Notes: a model not told the origin generated them from the sequence alone. Positions 44,568 to 55,172 are shown, counted from the first letter of the stretch. The stretch is 64,000 bases of DNA from Vermamoeba vermiformis (GCA_045837725.1 JBEWZL010000084.1:513737-577736); one strand, 5' to 3'. Made by a program: numbers and translations.

Positions 44568-46425
44568 ATGCTAGGCTGTAATAAAATGCACATTATCTTT
44601 ATAGCGATGATGGAAGCCCCAAAAAAGCGTTATTACCCAAAAAATTATGAAAAGACTCTCATGGGAGTGTTGGAAGCTCTTGCATCCAAAGTTTTGACGG
44701 ATCTTAGCTCAAATCAGTGGCAAAGTGTTAGAAAAGCAGCTGGACTTCCAATCTATCGCAACGAACTATCAAAAGCATTCAATAGAACCCTTAGTGATAA
44801 TTCTTCCATCGTTTGAGATTTTGTAATGGGGCTTTTTTTGAGCCTGAATTTTTAATTTTGGAGATTTTGGATCTGTACACTCAAAAACAAGCATTCAAAC
44901 CTCCAGAAAAAAATGATATCAGCGTCAAGCTATCCTGGGACAATAGGAACATTTATAACAACAAGAAGACAAATGGATCAGTAGTTTTTAGCTTTCCAAA
45001 TGTGGCCAAATCTCAAAGCTCATCCAACGTACATGAATTGCAATTGCTGCAATTCCAGAGGACTCTAGCAACCTAAGAATGCTGTTAAGAGAAGTAGAGT
45101 TGGATGAATTCATAGCAGAATATAATAACAAAATTGTGAATGTTAATGGAAAGGAGTATAAAATTATTTTGTTCACATCCACGGATTGGATGGCATTAAT
45201 TGCCAAACTTGATGATATAGCTCTTCCAAATACAAGGAGCTTGGATGATCTCATATGCCCATTCTGTGGTTGTAACAAGCACTACTTAAGATTTGGTTGG
45301 CATGAGGAGCCATTCAAGCTTGGAGATATTTCATTGGAAATTGATGATTTTCCAAAAGCAGCTCTACCCTCTCTTTTATTAAAATCTCTGCATGGAGTTA
45401 CAAATATGCTTTCAAATGTCCTTGTTCTCCTCTTTAACCTGATACCCAAGAACTCAGGCTGTCGTACTCAGTTCAAGGTACTGTAACCTGCCAAATAACT
45501 CGGAATTTTTCGCTGAATTTTCCCGAGCGGATCGCGAACGAAATCAGTTACTTGGTCGAACGATTGATTAATTTAATTATATATATACATAATACACCAA
45601 ATTTAAGGCAAGCCAGCACTAATTGGCAAAAATTTTCAAACCAAATCCAAAATTAAACTAACGCGAATCCAAAATGTACAACGAATTTTGGCTTTCCTTG
45701 GGTACAAATCAACTAAAAATAATATTTTAAACCAACTTTGCGTGGTTTTGTGCAAAGCTTACCCAAAAATCAAAACCAAATCCAACTTCAATCCAACCGA
45801 ATCCAAAATAACGACCGAATTTCAATGTGATAACCAAGAATTAGGTTGTTTATGATTATAAACACCTATTCTTGTTGTGCCAAGGCCAAAATTTTGTTGT
45901 GTATGCCTAATTTTTATCGAACTACCAACGCGCGAACCGAAAAAAAAATAAAAATTCTATTTGTGTACGGCTGGATTCGAACTTGGAAAATTTACGAGTT
46001 ATTACGCAGTTTACAGTAATTCTTCAAAAAAACCTTAGTGGATGGGATGTGAAACAAAGCATGACTCCAATGCTCATGGATCCACATTTTTGGTGTTGGA
46101 TTCAGTACGAGTATTTAATAATTTTGAATACAAAGAGTGCCCCAAAAAACAAGACTTTGATGTCTTGTGAACTGCAAGACAAGCATTCATCAGTGTCTAC
46201 CATGGAAACCTTTGGTGGTTGACTGTGACTCAACATTTTATGACAAATGAAGCTTTGAGATTTGCTCAGATTGACAACGAAGCATACAATACTTTGCAGG
46301 AAGGTGTAGAACATGCTCATTTGGACGATAACAAGAGCTCTAATGTCACTTTCAAGGGTGGTAATTCGAATGCAACTGGTACCAACTGCTGGCAACAGAT
46401 CCCCAACAAGCAGCACATTAGATGA
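44568..46425 (+). pseudogene. Transposon gene B: putative transposase-like protein, disrupted
   Basis: Open segments at 44568-44816, 44813-45076, 45079-45486 and 45983-46425 follow each other on one strand. Landmarks are APKKRYYPKNYEKTLMGVLE, RFCNGAFFEPEFLIL, TDWMALIAKLDD followed by CPFCGCNK (a zinc-type CxxC), LLLKSLHGVTNMLSNVLVLL, DALWTAFISVYHGNLWWL (intact in the 50.3 kb fragment) and EGVEHAHLDDNKSSN near the end. The D...CxxC...LH...E order suggests a transposase of a poorly described DNA-transposon group. The copy contains several frame breaks. Confidence 0.5.
45966..45990 (-). repeat. tRNA-like B box within the 43.4 kb element
   Basis: The reverse complement contains CCAAGTTCGAATCCAGCC, a T-arm-like string. 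It lies in the 45.49-46.0 kb stretch of the transposon that is absent from the 55.9 kb fragment, so it may belong to a SINE inserted in the transposon. Confidence 0.35.
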
Positions 46426-46892
46426 GAGTTAAACAAAAGATATCTGGCTCCAGAAGGCACTTTGCCCCTTCATTATAGATTTATAACTCAGAAGACAATG
46501 CTGGTGACTTGGAGTATCCCAAATATGCCCCTTCTCAACTAAAATGGATTAGCACTTGGTTCAAGAATGACCCAATGGACCAGTAGATGTAAAAAATTAA
46601 ATAAAATATTTGATAGCTTACTAACTGATTGTAAAATACAGCCTTTGCTTACACCAACTTAATACCTTAATAGAAGTCAATATCCTGAGTCAAGGTTATT
46701 ATTCGGTTGGGTGGTTAATTTTTGTTTATTTTTTCATTATTTTTTTGGATGTGATAGTCTTGAACATTGCAAGATATAATAAATAATGCCATCGGTGCCA
46801 CTTATTGAAAAGAATTGTTTTTTTTTTATTATTTCGGAACTAAGAAGAGGTCTATTGTTAAATTCAATCTGTATTCAAGGCTAAAGTGGGCC

Positions 46893-48870
46893 ATGGTAAC
46901 AATTTTAATCTTATTGTTTGTCTTCATATTTCTGCTATCTCTAGTGTACTCCAATTGGGTAAGTTGTGAATATGCACTAATTATAAGTACTAATAGATTT
47001 CTACTTAAGTACCCTGCATCATACCCTAAAGGGCCGCTGCGGCTTCCTCTCTTGGGAAATGCAGCCAACTTATTGTTCTCCAAGGAAAAACATTTTCACA
47101 AGTAACAATTACATTTTCATATGAAAGCTCACTTTTTATCACTGTTTGTAGGAAGCTGAAGGAGATGGTATCTCAATATGGTAATCATTTGGGGTTTGCT
47201 ATGCTTTATTAATTTCAACCATATTAAGGGACTTTCTTCAGTCTTACAATTGGTCAGAGTGAAATGGTAGTGTTGGCAGATGCTAATTTGTGCTATGAAG
47301 TATTGGTCAATCAAGGTTGTAATCACAGGAAATCAAATCAGCTTTTAACGCATTGATTTCAGGATCCAAGACATTGGGCAGGAGATTGACATTTGCACAT
47401 TACATTTATCAGTAAGTTAGTTATTTCAGTTACGGATAATGTCTGACAAAAGAAAAACAGAGGTTTTTTGGAGGATTGGGACAAAAAACGGTAAATACAT
47501 GTTAATACAGATTGTAGTATGACCATTATCAGACCAGAGGAATCGCGAGGCATTGCCTCTTCAAGTCCTCCTAAATGGCAAGCTGCAAGAAGTCTGGTTG
47601 CCTCTACTCTTCTTAAAGTTGACATGTTTGCCAAATTTGAGAGCATTTTGAACGAAGAAGCTCAATTCTTGGTGGATGCTATTGGTTACTTCTCTTCCAC
47701 GGCTGATAAGGTGAAGATAAAACAAATCTCATGTTTCTTAACTCTTACAGGTGGATATATGCACGCTGCTCCAGTTGACAACGTTAAATACAATGATGAG
47801 AGTTATCTGCAGCGTAAGGCTTGGAAAAATTGGGAACGAAGATTTGGTTTCAGAAGATGGCATAAGCATTTTAGCAGCAATCAACAATATTTTTGATTAT
47901 TTTTCAGCCAGTAATTTGGAATTGAGCTTACCAAAGCTGAGATATCTGCCCCATAGTAGATATACAGCATTTGTAAGCTCAGTTAAGCTACTTAGGACCC
48001 TTTTTAATAGGGCAATATCTGAAACTCCTCCTTCTTCTCTATTAGCAGAGATTTGTGAACTTACAGGTGAAAATGATCGGGAGGAGGTAATTACAATTTG
48101 CGAAGATCTGCTCTTGGCAGGCTCAGACACAACAGTAAGTTACTCTTTTCAAAGAACTTACAAGTAAAATGTTTACAGGCAAACACAATTGCATATTGTG
48201 TGAGGCAATTGGCAAATGATAGAAGCATCCAAACAAGACTGAAAAGAGAATTGCAGTTGAACCCTTCTGATAATGCCTTCCTACGCTCAATTGTTAAAGA
48301 GGTTTGGTTTGGGTGCTATGAATTTTGATGGTAATTGCTTAAGTAGACACTTCGTTTGTACCCTACTGCTCCAATCGGGATCCCTCATAAAGTGTTAGAG
48401 ACAGTTAGAATAGGATCTACAGAGATTCCCCCAGGGGTAAAGATTAAATTAAAAATCCAATAAGAATCTGACTACTTTTGAGGTTGTTATCCTCCCTTGC
48501 ATTTATGCTCTTCATACTTCCCAGAAGTGCTGGAAAAACGCTGAGGAATTCAATCCAGAAAGATTTTTGGAAGTGACATCAACTCAATGGTTCATCCCTT
48601 TTTCTGCAGGTGGCAAAGAAAATAATTTAATTTAATATTTACATTTATGTAGGACCTAGGATGTGTATTGGAAAAAAGCTTGCTGAACAGGAGATCACAG
48701 TTATTTTGAAAAGCATATTTCAAAAATATTCTCTGCATTTGGTTGGAGAAGTAGCGTGGACTGACGGTATAGTTGCCTGTCCAAAATTAACATTTTAATG
48801 TTTTCTTCTAGATGCAAAATTTACTGTTGGGCCTACCAAATTTTCAGTTTATGCTAAAACAACTGACTAA
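46893..48870 (+). CDS. Cytochrome P450 monooxygenase
   Basis: About twelve short exons with introns near 45 nt. ATG 46893 opens a membrane anchor (MVTILILLFVFIFLLSLVY) followed by the proline-rich hinge YPKGPLRLPLLGNA. The I-helix is ICEDLLLAGSDTT joined to ANTIAY. The ExxR is in KE|TLRLYPTAPIG across an intron. The PERF-like FNPERFLEV and heme loop PFSAGPRMCIGKKLAEQE (Cys ligand) complete the set. The region between 47430 and 47560 has the least certain exon joins. It is probably an ER-bound hydroxylase tailoring the cluster product. One acceptor ends in AAG and one in GAG, and one donor is GTTTGG, unusual compared with the left region. A transposon terminus ends 130 bases before the ATG. 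Confidence 0.9.
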
Positions 48871-49014
48871 CCACGCTTACAATACTGAAAAGCAAATCTG
48901 CACACAATGCCAGCTTGATAGTCATGTAAAAAATTCTTAATTTTTGAAAATACCTTTAAATAAAATTTATTCATTGTTTTTTGTGATATTTTCCATACAA
49001 TCAGGGTGAAGACA

Positions 49015-49709
49015 ATGGAGATATTCACTATTCTTGAAAGCTCTGAACCCAGTGAGCAGGCTAGGGTCAAAGCTCTTATAAAAAATATACAAGAAATTGG
49101 AATAAAGAAACAAATACACGTATTATGCAACAAGCCTATTTCAGGGCTTAATGGACATTGTATTTCAGTTCCTAGCATTCAACCACAATACTTGAAGCTG
49201 TACTTGTGGAGTTTTGTTCAATTTAAGCGAGTTCTTTTCATTCAACCAGGTAGGAATATTGATATAGTCAACATTGGCTAAGTTTGACAGGGATTCTGGT
49301 TTTGCAAGACTTTTCTGTTTTGGAAAAATACTCAGAAACTTTTCAGGCAGCTCCAATGTATGATGCTCCTGACATATTTAGCAGTGCAGTAATGCTATTG
49401 ACCCCATGTACAAGAACCTTCAACATGCTTCTATGGCGATACAGTCGGCATTTAGGGGCCATGAATAATGTCGACTTATTTCTCAATGAAGCCTTTCCTG
49501 AGTGGGAGACAAATTCATCACAGCGCCTCTCTACCAGTTTTAATATGCCTTTGCCCGTTTGCAAGATTAAACCTGCTTATTGGAAGCAAAAGGCAGAGAA
49601 GGAAGGAATATATTTAATTAATTTCCAAAAGATTTCTACTGCCAAATCTGAAACTGATACTCCAGAAATAGCATATTTCAAAGAGAAGTACCTTGTGTTG
49701 ATGGAGTAA
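49015..49709 (+). CDS. GT8 glycosyltransferase-like protein lacking DxD (pseudoenzyme?)
   Basis: Two exons, 49015-49249 and 49291-49709, 217 residues. It aligns along its length with the GT8 gene at 54380: LKLYLWSFVQFKRVLFIQPG corresponds to LQLWTFLEYSKLVYLDSD, and PDIFSSAVMLLTPCTRTFN to PDLFSTGVFVFKPSMDRYN. The metal-binding DxD has become QPG, and the C-terminal HFxxxxKP block is replaced by LINFQKISTAK. The frame is open, so it is either a binding or regulatory paralogue or a gene losing function. ATG 49015 is preferred to an upstream GTG. A decayed transposon terminus (TTTATTCATTGTTTTTTG) lies just upstream. Confidence 0.7.
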
Positions 49710-50274
49710 TAACAGTCTGTCTGATTACTATGAATTCCCTGTATCTGTGCAGACCCATTTGTTAAACTGCTTGACACTGTGTTAAATTTGGTAGTGCTTG
49801 CCATAATTAATAAATAATTATGCAATTATTATGCAGGGTAGCAAGGGGCTTGCATTGGGCATTGATGACAGAGTGGAATTCATCAGGAGGCATAAAACTT
49901 GCATTGATTTCTCATCCTCCTGAGACTCATTGATTAATGGTGGGGCAAGCGGGACTCAAGTTTGCAGTACATTTCTACAAGAAAATAGAAAAACAGGGTA
50001 TGATGTGGCTTTGAAAATAGCACATCCTCTTAATGGTATGTCAATAAACTATCATATAAGGTCACCTTTCTCCAACCGCTTCACTACCAAATGTAAAACC
50101 GAAAATCACACCTGTGATTTTTATCACAAATCATGGAGAATCTTGTGTGATTAAAATTTATCACTATGAGATTCTAGTCACACTGTGATGACCGTATTGC
50201 TAGCAATACATACTACGGGATTATTCTATACTTAATAAAACACTAGCAGAATTTTGTAATTGGATAACTTTATC

Positions 50275-50510
50275 AAAAAAACCTTGGTGGGTGGGATGTG
50301 AAACAAAGTATGACTCCAGTGCTCATGGATCCACATTTTTGGTGTTGGATTCAGTACGAGTATTTAATAATTTTGAATACAAAGAGATCCCAAAAAAACA
50401 AGACTTTGATGCCTTGTGGACTGCATTCATCAGTGTCTACCATGGAAACCTTTGGTGGTTGACTGTGACTCAACGTTTTATGACAAATGAGCTTTGAGAT
50501 TTGCTCAGAT
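50275..50510 (+). repeat. Fragment of transposon gene B (3' part)
   Basis: Closely similar to 46020-46260. It keeps an open frame through FNNFEYKEIPKKQDFDALWT and GNLWWLTVTQRFMTNE, intact here but shifted in the 46 kb copy. No termini are attached. Confidence 0.75.
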
Positions 50511-51464
50511 TGAGGGAGGAACTTTTAATGTGTGGAAAAATTGGCAAAGTCCATTTTTGTCTGGAAACACGTAATTATTGTACCAAAAACTCTAACAGAA
50601 TGTACAAAAAATGAGAGTGGATGGTATGACAGGTTGGTTTTAAAAAAATAATTGGGAGTACGTCCTAATGCGATGGCAAGTATGCTGAAGTGCATTTTGT
50701 AGTATGCTCAAAAAATAAAATAGCTTTTGGTTTGTAATTCTGTGCTAGAAATTTGCACAATTGTGGAGAGTTAACTGCAGGTTCCACATGGATTTGGCAA
50801 AGAGATTTATAGCAATATGTTACTGATCAGGAACTGCCAATGACTCCAACTTGAGTGAATCTCCTAAACATTGCCGTAGCAAAGAAGTGCATTTCTCTGG
50901 TTTCTTCTTCTTTTGCAGGTTGCTTTTGTTGCTGAATTCTCTCATGGAAGGAGAGATGGTCTGGGCTTATTGATCTTCAGCTTAGGGAGGTGGCACCTAA
51001 TTTTGTTAGATTAAAGTCAACAAATTGAGAAGTCTAATTAGACTAAACATATTCATACCTATGAAGGTTAATAGTGCCATTCTTCATAATTTTGATTTTT
51101 AATCTGGTTTTATTTTACCGGATTAAATCTGTAAATTGAGATTTGTAAAAATGTGAATTTAGTTGCCAATTGAACTGGTCAACTAGCATGTTATAAATTA
51201 GAATATTCTGAACACTTTCATGTTATTCTCATGTTTATAGATGTTCTGCAGCAAGAGATATAAATTGAGTTTTGTGAATCCCGTCTAGGAGAAATTTGAA
51301 AATCCATTTTTTCATATTAACTAGGCTACCTGTAATAATTTTTTGTGATTGTATAGGTATTCTGTGGCAGCAAGTACCAGGTCCACTAAGATTTGGGTCA
51401 GTAAAATGAGTTATAAAAGAGATAAAGCTAAATCCAGTTTAGCTTTTCCTGATCGAGAGATGAG

Positions 51465-51545
51465 AGTTAAACCGTTCATTATAGATTTATAAACTCAGAA
51501 GACAATGCTGGTGATTTGTAGTATCCTAAATATGCCCCTGCAGCT
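51465..51545 (+). repeat. Fragment of the transposon right arm
   Basis: Matches 46425-46535 with a deletion: ATGAGAGTTAAAC, then TTCATTATAGATTTATAA and CAGAAGACAATGCTGGTGA. It ends abruptly. Confidence 0.7.
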
Positions 51546-51896
51546 TGTAGAATAAGAATATTATTTTTTTATCATTACTGGAAGGCTTGAAAGCCCAGCA
51601 TGGTTGTGTCAATCCAAGCAATTTGAAATCATTTGGTAAATCTCCAATTTAATTTCAAACAACTCAGCCAGCATCTAAATCTACATGGACACATTGAAAG
51701 GGCAGTAAATTGAGTATATAAAAAATTCAGTATAGATTTAAGACGATGGTAGGACTTTGCTTACAAGTTATTTCACTGCAGTGGACAATCCTCTTCTCTT
51801 AATATCAGTGCAAAATTGATCTATATTTGAATAATTTTTGTTTGGAGTTGTGCAGTTTCAATCTGGCTGAAATGATCTTGCCATTTTGTTGACAGG

Positions 51897-52181
51897 TTTC
51901 ACAGTTTTGAAGTGGCACTAACAACAAGTGCATCTCTGACATCAATGAGCAATTCTAATGCAATAGTCAAATTGAACATTGGTTTTCTCATAGACTCCTG
52001 GTCTATGTCGTTTAAGGAAGCATTTAACCAGCTTCCCACTAATTTAGCAGAAGATTTCAATTTTACAAGATCTTTAGATGTTATTAACAATTTGGATAGA
52101 AAGAACAATCATAAGCATAGAGCAAGTTCATACAAGCACTATGATTCTTCACCTAGTGCAGGAGCACCAATCTTTCTATAA
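51897..52181 (+). CDS. Possible terminal exon of an unknown gene
   Basis: An open frame of about 90 codons follows an acceptor-like TTGTTGACAG and encodes FHSFEVALTTSASLTSMSNS then KLNIGFLIDSWSMSFKEAFN, ending in a Ser/Lys-rich tail. No upstream exon was found in the preceding kilobase. It may be the surviving 3' end of a lost gene. Confidence 0.25.
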   Translation, partial: FHSFEVALTTSASLTSMSNSNAIVKLNIGFLIDSWSMSFKEAFNQLPTNLAEDFNFTRSLDVINNLDRKNNHKHRASSYKHYDSSPSAGAPIFL

Positions 52182-52382
52182 GGAGGAGGAATGTAATGAG
52201 TAGAGCACAATCTACTGTAGCTCATATCCTGTAACATAAATAGTTTGTCTATCACAACACCTGTCAAGTAACTTCAATTGTTACACAAGCCCGCTACAGC
52301 ACAGGAAATTTCATTGGAGACTTTTGATACACTCCTTGCATGTTATAAAATATATATAAAGCGTTCTACGATAAAATAAAAA

Positions 52383-52797
52383 AATTTACTTTTCAGCGAA
52401 AGTTCCTACGAAGTTGGAAGCAACTTGTACCAAAAATAGAATTTTTTTAACGGCAGTATTTTGAGCTGGCGACTTCCGTTGCAGTGTCCGTGTCAGTGGT
52501 ATTACTGCAAGCCGTTGGCGCGAACTCCGCAGCTCTTCGTGGAAGCTCGCACGGAAGTTACCTACGAAAGTTCCTGCTGCAGTGCAACTTCGTAGCAACT
52601 TTGAAACAGCAAAAAAACACCTCCGTTCAAGCTAGAACCAGTGGATAGTAGTGTACACAGCACCCCTCCACTGCTATCCACTTGATTCAGCTACGAAGAA
52701 GTGCGAGGAAGCTCGCCAGAACAAGTCGGTAACAACTTGCTACCAACTTGGTACCAAAAATAGCAACTTCGCAAAAAAGCAAATTTTTTTAAATTAC
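52383..52797. mobile_element. Palindromic MITE-like element
   Basis: The ends are imperfect inverted repeats: AAATTTACTTTTCAGCGAA on the left and, reverse-complemented, AAATTTGCTTTTTTGCGAAG on the right. Inside are repeated ACTTGNTACCAAAAATAG blocks and a hairpin (GTGGATAGTAGTG with CACTGCTATCCAC near 52640-52685). Base composition is richer in GC than the surroundings. It is unrelated to the other two element families and has no coding content. Confidence 0.5.
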
Positions 52798-53084
52798 CAT
52801 AGAGCACTTTATATATAAATATGAATATGGAGGACTCTACTTACTCATTATGCTGTCTACAGCACTGCATAGCTACATTGTCATTTCGATTGGTGCCAAA
52901 GGGTACAAAAATTTCACTAGCAATTACATGCTGAGATCACTGAGAGAATATAATCTTGGCGAGTTTCCATGTCCTACTTTTGGTAGTGTTGAGATTTCAT
53001 CTATTTGAAAAATATATCACTGAAATGAATGCTCTAAGACTTGTTTGAGAATTTATATTTATGGATTGAAGTCAAATTGCATTC

Positions 53085-54182
53085 TTACTCATTGTAAGCA
53101 GAAGCCAAAATGGCAAAAATATATTCTATCACATCAAAAGGTAACTCCAAAGATACACGAAAGCAACGATGATCTGGATTTGCTCCAAATGCACTCCCAG
53201 GAATAATTATAATATTTTTCTTTTCTTTCAGAGAGGCAGCTATATCCATGTCTTTCAAATTCCCAGGAAAATCTTTAAGTTGTACCCAAACAAAGCATAG
53301 TATCTTATTTTTGAATATCTGTATTTTAGGATAGAGAAGTGCCATTTTGTCTATCAAAACTGATCTTTGTTTACACAAGTCATCCAGCTGCTTTCTCCAT
53401 TGCTGGTAAGCATCAAGACGAGTCAAATTCACATCTGTTATTACAGAAATTACTTCTGTTAAAGCATTGGATATGTTTCCTTGAGTATGAAAGGCTAGGG
53501 TTTTGATACTCTCTGCCTCTAGTGCTGAGGGGCAGAGAAGCACTCCCAAACGGAGGTTAGGACAAGATAAAACAAATTTACCAAAGCTTATTGCTGTATA
53601 CACTCCTTGTTTGATATTGTGTATGTATGAGTTATCTTTGAAGTGCCAACAGTAAGTTGCATCAGCAATCACTTTGACATCCTCCAAGCAATTACCAATC
53701 ATTTTTAGTTCTTTTTCAGAAAATTTTTTCCCTGTTGGATTGTGGGGATCATTAAAAATGAATACATCTGGGCTGGCTTTCTGTAAGTGAGATATAGTGG
53801 TTGCATCTATTTCCCCAGCAGAATTTAATGGTATTGTGACAAAGTTGCAATTTAAGGCAGAAGCTTGAGTTTGAAACATTGGGAAAAAAGGTGATAAAGC
53901 AGCAACTTTCAACGTTCTCTTTTTTTCAATAAAGATGTGAAGAAGAGTTAAATGTATAGCATTTGTTGCACCATAAGTAATTACAATAGATGATGGATCA
54001 ATAATCCCCAGAAAATTTAAATACTGTGAAAGCTGAGCCTGTAGATTGGGGTAATGAATAACTCCTTTTTCTCTTTCAGGGTTTGAAAAAAGATGCTTCC
54101 AGTTTTTGATTAGCTGCTCTGTCAACAACAAAGGAGAGGGACAGGCAGTAGGAACTACATAGCCTGCATCAATAGGATCCAT
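53085..54182 (-). CDS. PLP-dependent aminotransferase, class I/II fold
   Basis: A single exon, 365 residues. Fold-type I motifs are all present: TYGATNAIHLTL (phosphate-binding loop), DPHNPTG (the Asn that contacts PLP), VIADATYCWHF (the Asp that binds the ring nitrogen and the Tyr), SFGKFVLSCPNLRLG (SxxK with the Schiff-base Lys) and CFRVSLELP (substrate-carboxylate Arg). It is nearest by eye to MocR/valine-pyruvate-type and aromatic aminotransferases. In the cluster it could supply or convert an aromatic amino acid for the prenyltransferase, which is inference. Divergent from the GT8 gene across a solo transposon end. Confidence 0.88.
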   Translation of the reverse strand: MDPIDAGYVVPTACPSPLLLTEQLIKNWKHLFSNPEREKGVIHYPNLQAQLSQYLNFLGIIDPSSIVITYGATNAIHLTLLHIFIEKKRTLKVAALSPFFPMFQTQASALNCNFVTIPLNSAGEIDATTISHLQKASPDVFIFNDPHNPTGKKFSEKELKMIGNCLEDVKVIADATYCWHFKDNSYIHNIKQGVYTAISFGKFVLSCPNLRLGVLLCPSALEAESIKTLAFHTQGNISNALTEVISVITDVNLTRLDAYQQWRKQLDDLCKQRSVLIDKMALLYPKIQIFKNKILCFVWVQLKDFPGNLKDMDIAASLKEKKNIIIIPGSAFGANPDHRCFRVSLELPFDVIEYIFAILASAYNE

Positions 54183-54239
54183 TATGGTTGACCAATAGAA
54201 TTTATATTAGTCTGTTACTTCCAGCACAAGCCAAAACGA

Positions 54240-54331
54240 AAATACAATATTACTACTTACTATATTTTTAAGAGTGTGTTTGTAATTCTAAATATAATTT
54301 TTATTCATTTTTGGGATGTGATAGTCTTGAT
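54240..54331 (+). repeat. Solo terminus of the 43.4 kb transposon family
   Basis: Matches the reverse complement of 43424-43490: AAGAGTGTGTTTG, TTTTTATTCATTTTTGGG, then GATGTGATAGTCTTGA. It lies between the divergent aminotransferase and GT8 genes. Its tip is about 50 bases before the GT8 ATG. Confidence 0.75.
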
Positions 54332-54379
54332 AGTTTTGTTGACGATTACCGAACAGTGAACCATTTATTTTTCATAGCC

Positions 54380-55152
54380 ATGTTTGCATATGTTACTTTC
54401 GTTGGTACAAACAATGAATACATTGACTATGTTATAGTATTGCAGAGATCTTTGCATAGGCATTTGAATAAGTACCCTTTGCTATGTGTAATTACCAAAA
54501 CTGTTAGTGAAGAAAACATTCTGAAACTGGCATCTGAGAACATCAAAACAAAGGTGTTAGAAAAAGATGTAGAGTTTTCTACAAGTACCAAGCACAACCT
54601 CAGAGGTCCGGTAGTTTTCAATAAGCTACAATTGTGGACTTTTCTGGAATACTCAAAGTTAGTGTATTTGGATTCAGGTATGAAAGAAGAAGTTGAAGTG
54701 CAAGTCTAACATTTGTAGATACAATTGTATGTCAAAATATTGACCACCTTTTTGATCTGAATGTGGATTTTGCTGCCTGCCCTTCATCAGTTTCACCTGA
54801 TTTGTTTAGTACAGGAGTGTTTGTTTTCAAGCCTAGCATGGACCGCTATAACGAGGTGATGGACCTCTTACAAAAGAGCTCTGAGCTTAATGGAGATGGA
54901 TTTCTGCTGAATTCCATCTTTCCTGCTTGGAATGATTCTTCAAATGGCAAATTGCCCTTTGGTTACAACATGAGCATTTCTGCTTCGTGGGATTTCCCTG
55001 AATACTGGAATTGGAGGCTTAAGCAAAACCGCATATTTGTAGTTCATTTTGTAGATAGATGGAAACCTGACAGACCAATGCCCTCTGCAAATAACTTAAC
55101 AAAACAAATTCTTGAATATTGGATGGAGCTCAAACAATTGAAACACAATTAA
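54380..55152 (+). CDS. GT8 (glycogenin-like) glycosyltransferase
   Basis: Two exons, 54380-54677 and 54719-55152, 243 residues. ATG 54380 gives MFAYVTFVGTNNEYIDYVIV, the usual GT8 opening strand; an upstream start would lie in transposon sequence. The splice creates KLVYLDSDTIVCQNIDHLF with an intact DSD metal-binding motif. LFSTGVFVFKPS, LNSIFPAWN and HFVDRWKPDRP (His and Lys that hold the diphosphate) complete the family signature. It transfers a sugar from a UDP-sugar; the acceptor may be the cluster metabolite or a protein. Length suits a single catalytic domain without a membrane anchor. Confidence 0.88.
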
Positions 55153-55172
55153 TTCCTGTAATTTAGTAATGG

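Larger units (their letters stand above)
43424..46762. mobile_element. 3.3 kb two-gene DNA transposon, probably the family founder
   Basis: Terminal inverted repeats are CAATACTATCACATCC (left, 43424) and CAAGACTATCACATCC (right, reverse complement ending 46762), both continuing AAAAAAAT. Two gene regions point away from a centre near 44.54 kb: a minus-strand AT-hook gene and a plus-strand gene with a Cys pair and acidic residues. Both are broken in places, so this copy is not obviously active. Target duplication is not clear (at most AA). Fragments or miniature copies occur at 30.7, 32.8, 34.8, 36.7, 42.7, 50.3, 51.5, 54.2 and 55.9 kb. The superfamily is not assigned; the plus-strand protein recalls the CxxC...LH transposon-like ORFs expanded in some fungi and cnidarians (KDZ-like). 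Confidence 0.7.
49710..51890. other. AT-rich spacer with transposon fragments
   Basis: No supported gene. Contains the fragments at 50275-50510 and 51465-51545 listed separately. The rest is AT-rich with no recognised structure. Confidence 0.5.

Noticed and set aside
32797-54331. A shared cis-regulatory motif GGATGTGATAGTCTTG as a simple promoter element
   Set aside because: It is the terminus of a transposon family, so recurrence alone does not prove regulation. The regular spacing to start codons is kept as a finding.
54311-54379. Upstream start for the GT8 gene
   Set aside because: It lies in the transposon terminus; ATG 54380 gives the canonical GT8 first strand.
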